Virus record (IMG/VR): IMGVR_UViG_3300003885_000021 | Location: 1-35,522 of that record | DNA from: a virus | Strand: one strand, 5' to 3' | DNA: 35,522 bases | Part shown: positions 30,140 to 35,522 of the stretch, one piece after another | Position numbering within the stretch: position 1 is the first letter of the stretch | Layout: every line of letters starts with the position of its first letter | Notes under the pieces: model-generated | Database searches by the model: none | Told to the model about the DNA's origin: nothing | What the model saw: the letters and a program-made list of their open reading frames with translations, nothing else | Translations under genes and position numbers: made by a program

Positions 30140-31396
30140 TTACATAAATTCTTCTGCAGGATCTATCAGCCTATCGATAATCTCCTTCTTTTTAAGGGTT
30201 TGGTACAACATGTGCTCGTCAACAGACTTATGAATAGTCATATAATAATGAAAAGCCGATTGAGGTTTACCGTGAATAATATCTACTCGCGCTTCCGCTT
30301 GTGCTAAATCCCCGGGTACCCAGCTGGCCTCAGCAAAAACGGTTGTATCGGCGGCCCATAACGGGATACCCACAGCTGTTTTTATTTGCATCAATATGAT
30401 TTTACAATCAGAATCCTCCTGAAATTCTTTTACCCGGGTAGCTCTCATCTTATGAGAAGTTTTGCCATCATACCGTACCGGACTAAAATCAGATAGCCCT
30501 TTTTCTAATAAATCTGCAGTGTTGTGATACTGAAAAAAAACTACTACTTTGTGGGTTTTTGTCAACAGGTCTTTTATGAATAGCACCGTTTCTGCCGCCT
30601 TTTGTTCGCCGATAAAAATCATCAAATCGGTTAAGCCTTCAAAAGCAATGGCCTCTTCTGTTTTACTCAAATCCGAGGTATTGAACTCTTTTTCTCTTTT
30701 ATCCAACGGTAAATTAAGCGCAATAACCTGTCGCCCTACCGGGGGAAGATTGTTTATAACCATCTCTTTAGTGCGGTGGTGCATATATGGCTGCAGCGTT
30801 TTAGAAAGTTCCTCAATATTGCTTGCGCCGCTAACATCCATACCCCACTCGGTTGGATAGGCCGCGCAGAAATAGCGGGTGTACATATCGTAGTCGAGAT
30901 TGAGAGCGCCAACCATTCGTAAAATTGTATAAAGCTCTACCGGGCGGTTGGGTACAATGGTTCCTGACAACATCATCGTTAAGCTCACTAATTCAGTTAA
31001 TCTCCACAGTCGCTGGGTGCGTTTAGCCTCTAAATTTTTTAAATAGTGCGCTTCGTCGATAACCAAAAGACGAATCTTTGAAATTGGAATTTTTTTGGCT
31101 TTGGTTATGTACTCATAGCTAACGATGTGAAAATCTGCACCCCGTTTAAAGTTATCCGTGCCTTTTAACAACACCTGTGTTTTTAGCTTTGGCGCCCATT
31201 GTTTTATTTGTTCTGCCCACACCCAGCGCAAAGAGGCCGGGCAGACCACCATGGCCGGAAAAGCTCTCATTTTTATTGCGTATTCGATAGCAATCCGTGT
31301 TTTGCCCAAGCGCATACCGTGCGCAATAATAAACTTTTTTCGGGACATACCAAAAACAATAGCGTCCTCTTGATGAGGCATAAGCGGAGCGATCAT
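30140..31396 (-). CDS. SNF2-like superfamily 2 helicase
   Basis: A 418-residue helicase. Motifs in order are: a Q-motif-like PHQEDAIVFG (residues 7-16); motif I HGMRLGKTR (26-34); motif II VIDEAHYLKN (about 112-121); motif III MLSGTIVPN; motif V-like MQIKTAVGIPLWAADTTVF; and motif VI QAEARVDIIHG (about 362-372). The C-terminal QxxxR pattern fits the compact SNF2/DEAD helicases of phage replication modules. It probably remodels DNA at forks or during recombination. It overlaps the primase gene by four bases, so the two are likely one message. Confidence 0.85.
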   Translation of the reverse strand: MIAPLMPHQEDAIVFGMSRKKFIIAHGMRLGKTRIAIEYAIKMRAFPAMVVCPASLRWVWAEQIKQWAPKLKTQVLLKGTDNFKRGADFHIVSYEYITKAKKIPISKIRLLVIDEAHYLKNLEAKRTQRLWRLTELVSLTMMLSGTIVPNRPVELYTILRMVGALNLDYDMYTRYFCAAYPTEWGMDVSGASNIEELSKTLQPYMHHRTKEMVINNLPPVGRQVIALNLPLDKREKEFNTSDLSKTEEAIAFEGLTDLMIFIGEQKAAETVLFIKDLLTKTHKVVVFFQYHNTADLLEKGLSDFSPVRYDGKTSHKMRATRVKEFQEDSDCKIILMQIKTAVGIPLWAADTTVFAEASWVPGDLAQAEARVDIIHGKPQSAFHYYMTIHKSVDEHMLYQTLKKKEIIDRLIDPAEEFM

Positions 31397-33867
31397 AGCA
31401 AATTCCCATAAAATTCAGTGATGCCGGTAGCTTCTTTATACATCTCTCCATACGACATTTCGTTTCGTTTTACCATAACACCGTTTTCATCTCTTATAAC
31501 ATATTTATCGTGATCGCGAATTACCCAAAAGTTGTGCTTTCTCACCTTTCCGTCGTCATGCTTAACGCTTTTTCTACGCAGCTGAATCCCTCCCGCCGTT
31601 GCTATAGCGTGCTGCAATACGGGTAATGACGTTATGCGTTTTTCCGCACAGAAATCAAGCAAATCAGTGCCTAAAATTACGTCGTGATCGAACATCCCGA
31701 CTCGGCTTCCAATAAGTTCACTGACCATCATTTCTGTACTGGATTTACTGTCGTACTGCATGTCTCGGTGGTCACGCATAATGCCTTCGCTAGTAGGCCG
31801 CACATTCGGGTTAAAATGGCTAACGTCCCGGTGTAGTAGCTCATAGTGCATCAACTGACGACCACCTTCGTATTTTAACCAGTCCCATATTTCTGTAGCC
31901 ATTGTGGGTGTCATCCTCGCTTCTATGCAGTGTATGATAACTAACCGGCGGTCAACTGAAGCGACATAGATAGGGCGAGGGCTGTTGGAGGTCATGATCA
32001 GTCCGAATAAATTGGGCTGTTCAAACACAGGCTCAAATTTAACGTTAATTGTCAGCGTTTCAGGGGGTGCCGCCAGCAAAGGTTTAAGCATGTTAATGGC
32101 TTCTTTTCCGCCTTTGAAAGCCTCCACTTCGTTTATTATGATAAGTTTTTTATACTTCAGGGCCGCGTTAAAATCCCCCATCAGTTCTTTTAAAGTGCAC
32201 TCTGAGCTATTACTTTGCCCTATGGCAAAGCGTACGGGATCGATTAAAGTGTCTTTACCTACACCTTCCATCACGCTGAACATAAGCGGATGGTGATTAA
32301 GCTTTACTTCGGGGAATTGCACAAGGAAAGCACACCAGTCTAAAAAATAGTATGCTAATACTCGCGAGGGTATAACGTGGTGCAGTGCACGATGGTAACT
32401 AGCCGTTGAGGCTTTGGTATATTCGACAGCAGCACATCTGTGCGCTCGATACATGTTAAAACAGTTAAGCCCTTTTGCTTTAAATATCTGCTTTTTTCCG
32501 GGTGCCCACGTCACGGTATCTGCTTGCCGGCCAGAGGATATCAGGGCTTTATGCGCGAAAGGTCGTTCCCCTTTTTGCCCCGTGTGGGTGGTGCTGAACT
32601 TGTTATCAAAGCCTCGCAGTTCAAAATATTTACCTGACGTCGTGTGGATAACCTTGTTAGCGCTTGCTACGAACAAAAAGTTATCCCGTATGTCGTCTTC
32701 TGCTTCGTTTCCTGCTCGGTGCGTGAGCACGGGAGTAGTTTTTTTTGTCTCCTCTTCTAGTGGGATATTGGCAAAATCGCTCTGAGGAGATGTGTCGTAA
32801 CCCCTCGCCCAGCAGCGCATGTAGTAGCGTCTGCTGCGTTTTTCAGCATACTTGTACCCTGAGCCATGGGGATAGGTCATAATCAGCTGAAAAGCCTCCT
32901 GATAGCTGTACCCCTGTCGCTTTAATGCTCCGATCAGATTCATGTCAAAACTTGACCCGGAAGTGTCGCGCATATTGGGTAAGGGATTACCCGCGTATAA
33001 GCCGGCGATATCGGTGTTCATTTTCAAGTCTTTGTTAAAGCGCTCAATAAGTACATCATCTAAATCCAGCAATTCAGTAGTTGAAAAAACTGAATCCCAG
33101 TCCACGTATTTAAACTCTGCCGGATCCACACCTTCTCGGCTAGTGTCTGCGCCCATAGGTGGCTCCCCAAACGCGCTAAGAATCTGCTCTGGAGAATAGC
33201 TTATATCGTTTTCCCACATTATTCGGGCAAATAGCCCCGTTTTAGTGTTGATCGTACCGGGTAAACGCAACAATCGATCCACGTTTTGAACCGCATCTCC
33301 ACCCACGATGGCAATTACGGATCTGCTTAAGCCTTCCCACTCTTCTATCTTTTCAGGGGTAGCCTCGTAGGCTTTGTCAGCGTACCAAATAAGCTGTACG
33401 CCTCTACCAGAAAAAACCATTAGTGAAGGAGGCAAACCCCGCTTCCCTTCCATTACCGGGTGCACGGTTTCCTGCAGCAGCCCGGCAAGGCGCCGAACCA
33501 TCTTAGTGTCTTTGTGTTTTAGCGCCGTGGAAATATGGTATTTTTTGAAAAGCAGTTCGTTAGGGGTTCGTTCGAGATCTGGGTCAGGGTCTATGTCTGC
33601 AGCCCAGCCCCTGAGAAAGGTAATGTCGGTTTTGCGGGGCTTTGTTCCGGTGAATTCCGGGTTTATGGTATTCAGAGTGTAATATAAATTCGCTTTTGGA
33701 TGTTTTTTGGGCATTTCCGGGGTATAGGTTTTGCTGAATAGCATCCCCCGGGTATCGATAACGACTACAGACATGCCGCCATTTTGATAGTCTTCCAGAA
33801 ACGGGGCCGTTTGCGCGGAAGGCTTTAATTTTGCTAGTAATAATGGCGAGTGTTTGCTATCGTTCAT
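31393..33867 (-). CDS. Primase-helicase (AEP-like plus SF3, DUF5906 type)
   Basis: An 824-residue fusion. The N-terminal primase part shows GWAADIDPDPD (about residue 86-96) with the metal-binding D-x-D, GRGVQLIWY (about 155) and NVDRLLRLPGTINTKTG (about 197-213), a pattern of archaeo-eukaryotic primases. The C-terminal part is a superfamily 3 helicase: Walker A SVMEGVGKDT (about 530-540), Walker B LIIINEVEAF (about 574-583), and MTSNSPRPIYVASVDRR (about 625-641) with the sensor Asn and Arg finger. It would unwind and prime the phage DNA; no DnaB-like helicase was seen. No close ribosome site is visible; GAGGG lies about 17 bases upstream. Confidence 0.85.
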   Translation of the reverse strand: MNDSKHSPLLLAKLKPSAQTAPFLEDYQNGGMSVVVIDTRGMLFSKTYTPEMPKKHPKANLYYTLNTINPEFTGTKPRKTDITFLRGWAADIDPDPDLERTPNELLFKKYHISTALKHKDTKMVRRLAGLLQETVHPVMEGKRGLPPSLMVFSGRGVQLIWYADKAYEATPEKIEEWEGLSRSVIAIVGGDAVQNVDRLLRLPGTINTKTGLFARIMWENDISYSPEQILSAFGEPPMGADTSREGVDPAEFKYVDWDSVFSTTELLDLDDVLIERFNKDLKMNTDIAGLYAGNPLPNMRDTSGSSFDMNLIGALKRQGYSYQEAFQLIMTYPHGSGYKYAEKRSRRYYMRCWARGYDTSPQSDFANIPLEEETKKTTPVLTHRAGNEAEDDIRDNFLFVASANKVIHTTSGKYFELRGFDNKFSTTHTGQKGERPFAHKALISSGRQADTVTWAPGKKQIFKAKGLNCFNMYRAHRCAAVEYTKASTASYHRALHHVIPSRVLAYYFLDWCAFLVQFPEVKLNHHPLMFSVMEGVGKDTLIDPVRFAIGQSNSSECTLKELMGDFNAALKYKKLIIINEVEAFKGGKEAINMLKPLLAAPPETLTINVKFEPVFEQPNLFGLIMTSNSPRPIYVASVDRRLVIIHCIEARMTPTMATEIWDWLKYEGGRQLMHYELLHRDVSHFNPNVRPTSEGIMRDHRDMQYDSKSSTEMMVSELIGSRVGMFDHDVILGTDLLDFCAEKRITSLPVLQHAIATAGGIQLRRKSVKHDDGKVRKHNFWVIRDHDKYVIRDENGVMVKRNEMSYGEMYKEATGITEFYGNLL

Positions 33868-33927
33868 AACAAATGGCTTACTAGTCCCTCGATTGGTAGT
33901 TATTTGGTGTCTCTAGCCAGACGAATC

Positions 33928-33955
33928 GCCCAATACTTTGGTGTTGGGCTTTTTT
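33928..33955 (+). terminator. Plus-strand rho-independent terminator, antisense position
   Basis: Stem GCCCAATAC (33928-33936) and GTGTTGGGC (33941-33949), loop TTTG, then six T (33950-33955). The one wobble pair is T-G on the plus strand and A-C on the minus strand, and the T run occurs only on the plus strand, so it works rightward. No plus-strand gene precedes it; it faces the leader of the primase gene. Confidence 0.7.
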
Positions 33956-33959
33956 ATGT

Positions 33960-34418
33960 CTACATTAAATCTTCCGTCTCTAGGCTTACTTCTGAATCGG
34001 GCAATTTTACTTCTGAATCGGGCAATTTAAGTATGCCTTCTTCGTCCAGTATCTGCATAACAAGTTTGCGTACGGTAGGCTCTACAACTAAGAGCAGCGT
34101 AGAAGCCGTGCTCTTTTGTAGACTATCAATTAAAAGCATTTTATTCAATTTGTTTCGGATAACCTGTTCGTATTTGGACAGGTAAGTGTCCCAGTTTTTA
34201 ACTGCGGGAATAAGCGCGTCTTTGCTGAGTAGCCCGAGAATATCAAGAATCATTATGTACTCCATAGGCACCCCTCTTTTTTTCCATTGGCCTACTGAAG
34301 CGCGTTTATCCAAAGATAACTCACGAGCCATATCCATCGCAGAAGGAAAGATGCCCAGAACGGTGTCATAAGCGTCTATGCGCTGCTGTCTTATGCTGGT
34401 TTGGTTTGGGTTTGGCAT
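33960..34418 (-). CDS. HTH transcriptional regulator (Cro/YdaS-like)
   Basis: A 152-residue protein. Residues about 15-55 read as a helix-turn-helix: TVLGIFPSAMDMARELSL, then a turn, then VGQWKKRGVPMEYIMIL, where W-K-x-RG-V-P is typical of Cro and YdaS-like recognition regions. The middle is a helical, possibly dimerising part. The C-terminus carries KLPDSEV twice in a row. It stands alone between a terminator and its own promoter on one side and the primase gene on the other. It is the likely controller of the early leftward genes. Confidence 0.7.
   Translation of the reverse strand: MPNPNQTSIRQQRIDAYDTVLGIFPSAMDMARELSLDKRASVGQWKKRGVPMEYIMILDILGLLSKDALIPAVKNWDTYLSKYEQVIRNKLNKMLLIDSLQKSTASTLLLVVEPTVRKLVMQILDEEGILKLPDSEVKLPDSEVSLETEDLM
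33988..34028 (-). repeat. 21-bp tandem duplication in the regulator gene
   Basis: ACTTCTGAATCGGGCAATTT occurs twice in a row with a 21-base period (plus coordinates). It encodes KLPDSEV twice near the regulator C-terminus. The copies are identical apart from the edge base, so the duplication is recent. Confidence 0.9.
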
Positions 34419-34454
34419 ATTAAAAAGTCCGTTAAAAGGTAAAAAAGCTTGAAA

Positions 34455-34483
34455 AGTGTAACAAACCCGTAAAAGCTTTACAA
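34455..34483 (-). promoter_or_regulatory. Promoter and candidate operator of the regulator gene
   Basis: On the minus strand, TTGTAA (34478-34483) is followed after 17 bases by TACACT (34455-34460). The dyad GTAAAAGCTTTAC (34469-34481, plus strand) covers the -35 box and could bind the HTH protein for autoregulation. Confidence 0.6.
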
Positions 34484-34510
34484 CGAACCTCTTGTATTTT
34501 TATTTTTCTC

Positions 34511-34547
34511 AAAAAAAAGCCCTCAACGTCGGTAAAGACGCGAGGGC
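34511..34547 (-). terminator. Rho-independent terminator
   Basis: On the minus strand, GCCCTC (34542-34547) and GAGGGC (34519-34524) pair around an inner CGTC-GACG stem, followed by eight T (34511-34518). It ends transcription of the upstream minus-strand genes just before the regulator promoter. Confidence 0.9.
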
Positions 34548-34577
34548 AATATTGACCTGCAATGGAGGGAACAGGCC

Positions 34578-34670
34578 ATGACCACAAAAACAACATCAAC
34601 CGAAAAACAGTTTAAATCGTTTTTATCAACATGTCCAGTTTGTCTCGAAGCATTTTCAACGCCACCCTAA
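34578..34670 (+). CDS. Possible 30-residue plus-strand ORF
   Basis: The ORF runs MTTKTTSTEKQFKSFLSTCP and continues VCLEAFSTPP, with a CPVC pair as in zinc-binding knuckles. A strong GGAGGGA site (34564-34570) lies eight bases before the ATG, in the loop of a CCTG-CAGG hairpin. It overlaps the end of the minus-strand gene by 59 bases. No clear plus-strand promoter was found, so expression is uncertain. Confidence 0.3.
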   Translation: MTTKTTSTEKQFKSFLSTCPVCLEAFSTPP

Positions 34671-35139
34671 TAGTCTCCAGCTGAGCAATAGTAGGCTGTT
34701 GTGCTGCTGGGTTGCTTAGCGGGTTATTGGTTTTATGCAAAAGAGGCTTAAACTCTAGCGTGGGCGGCTTTTCAGTAGTTTCCACTTCTTTCTTTCGCAC
34801 AAAGAGCTTACCCGCTAAAGCATCTCGTCGTATTTTAATCTTCGCAATCCGATCGTCCAATATGTCAAGATCCAACTGAGTCAGTTTATACCCCGGGGCG
34901 GCAGGGTTCAAAATCTGAGTCTGTACCAAAAAGGCTGAACTAACTGTGTTGTGGTTGTCAGCTAAAACGCTTTTAGCAGCTTCACCCAGCGGGGCAAGCA
35001 TGAAATGCCCTTTATGGTAAGTGTCGGGCCAACGGACTTTCCACTCAAGCTCTTTACCTATAAAGCCTTTTTGTGTTTCGCTGAGCAGAACGCCCTCTAC
35101 CGGGCAAAACACAGCCATCATCGTGTCACCAATTTTCAT
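34612..35139 (-). CDS. Hypothetical early protein
   Basis: A 175-residue protein from the ATG at 35139, chosen because GAGGA lies eight bases upstream. A start at 35208 would overlap the preceding gene by 83 bases. The N-terminal part is beta-rich (MKIGDTMMAVFCPVEGVLLS, then WPDTYHKGHFMLAPLG). The middle has a helical LDLDILDDRIAKIKIRRDAL segment, and the end is a second helix pair after a Pro/Asn-rich linker. No family was recognised. It is the last gene before the terminator at 34511. Confidence 0.6.
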   Translation of the reverse strand: MKIGDTMMAVFCPVEGVLLSETQKGFIGKELEWKVRWPDTYHKGHFMLAPLGEAAKSVLADNHNTVSSAFLVQTQILNPAAPGYKLTQLDLDILDDRIAKIKIRRDALAGKLFVRKKEVETTEKPPTLEFKPLLHKTNNPLSNPAAQQPTIAQLETIRVALKMLRDKLDMLIKTI

Positions 35140-35425
35140 CTTTTGCGTCCTCAACGGCCTGTAGCATCCTTTTTTCAGACTGGCGTATCTTTTCGGCGTT
35201 GTACTCAATTAAATAATCTGAGCTAACATCGCCAGTTGGGGTTATGCCAATATTGGCGTCTACTGCCCCTGAATTCCAAGGATCGCTCCCTTCAAAGTAT
35301 GGACTAGGTGAAATTCCATCGTTTTCCCATGCGTCGGCGGGTCTCGCAAAAAACGCAAGGATACCAATACCTAGGATAAAAATGAAAACGTATAAAGCAT
35401 GTTTTATTCTCGAAAAATTCCACAT
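35126..35425 (-). CDS. Small exported hypothetical protein
   Basis: A 99-residue protein from the ATG at 35425, preceded by AGGAG at seven bases. It begins with a signal peptide: MWNFSRIKHALYVFIFILGI then LAFFARPADA, with likely cleavage before WENDG. The mature part is about 65 residues, with an aromatic/Pro-rich start (PSPYFEGSDPWNSGAVD) and a helical C-terminus (AEKIRQSEKRMLQAVEDAK). It would act in the periplasm or membrane early in infection, perhaps in superinfection exclusion; that role is a guess. It overlaps the next gene by 14 bases. Confidence 0.6.
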   Translation of the reverse strand: MWNFSRIKHALYVFIFILGIGILAFFARPADAWENDGISPSPYFEGSDPWNSGAVDANIGITPTGDVSSDYLIEYNAEKIRQSEKRMLQAVEDAKDENW

Positions 35426-35438
35426 AAGTGTTCTCCTG

Positions 35439-35522
35439 TTAGTGAGTGGCTGAGGGGTAATATCCAAAAGCAGCCTGCAGGTCTTTAACGCTCTGGATAG
35501 CTACCTTATCGGGATCAGGGTC
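35439..35522 (-). CDS. Partial CDS, C-terminal end only
   Basis: The minus-strand frame stays open from the window edge to a TAA at 35439-35441. It encodes the last 27 residues, including DPDPDKVAIQSVKDLQAAFG and the end YYPSATH. It lies just upstream of the exported protein in the same direction. Too little is present to identify it. Confidence 0.5.
   Translation of the reverse strand, partial: DPDPDKVAIQSVKDLQAAFGYYPSATH

Noticed and set aside
1-35522. Prophage integration module
   Set aside because: No integrase, excisionase or attachment-site-like repeat was found; the single HTH regulator does not establish lysogeny.

Overview
The window is part of a tailed bacteriophage genome (Caudoviricetes). 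It is very probably a short-tailed, podovirus-like phage of a gammaproteobacterium. This rests on gene content: a scaffold plus HK97-type capsid cassette, an SU10/T7-gp11-like adaptor, a large tail protein, a run of Ala/Lys-rich putative ejection proteins, a giant 2772-residue polyvalent virion protein, and a family A DNA polymerase replication module. The host is inferred from lipobox and signal peptides, sigma70-like promoters and Shine-Dalgarno sites; nothing in the window names it. No terminase, portal, integrase, RNA polymerase or tRNA gene was found.

Layout, plus strand (1-25489, structural and lysis genes). 9-2109 holds tail-associated proteins, including one built of near-identical 60- and 78-bp tandem repeats. 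2145-4919 is a lysis/accessory cluster: an M15-type peptidase, a membrane protein, a lipoprotein, a 40-residue membrane peptide, a DUF1353 protein and an exported protein. A promoter at 4940 precedes the scaffold (5004) and the major capsid protein (6251-7983). The capsid gene is split by a 758-nt group I intron carrying a LAGLIDADG endonuclease. The adaptor, tail protein, collar fibre, putative internal proteins, a GNAT enzyme and the giant protein follow to 25489.

Layout, minus strand (25519-35522, early/replication genes). In transcription order: the end of an unidentified gene, an exported small protein, a hypothetical protein, a terminator, a promoter and an HTH regulator, a primase/SF3 helicase (DUF5906-like), an SNF2-like helicase, a second promoter, a Lys/Ala-rich protein, a DUF2800 Cas4-like nuclease, a 21-codon ORF, a DUF2815 ssDNA-binding-like protein, and DNA polymerase I-type polymerase. 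The two strands converge at about 25.5 kb.

The most unusual element is a tandemly duplicated structured sequence (27468-27636) between the DUF2815 and polymerase genes. Its stems are preserved through compensatory changes and through G-U pairs that work only on the minus strand. This points to an RNA element, possibly a translational or attenuation switch for the polymerase, with a 36-codon ORF ending three bases before the polymerase start. Other points of interest are the capsid intron with a resolvable 5' splice helix, an out-of-frame ORF inside the giant protein gene, a shared dyad over the -35 boxes of two early promoters, and a plus-strand terminator antisense to the primase leader.
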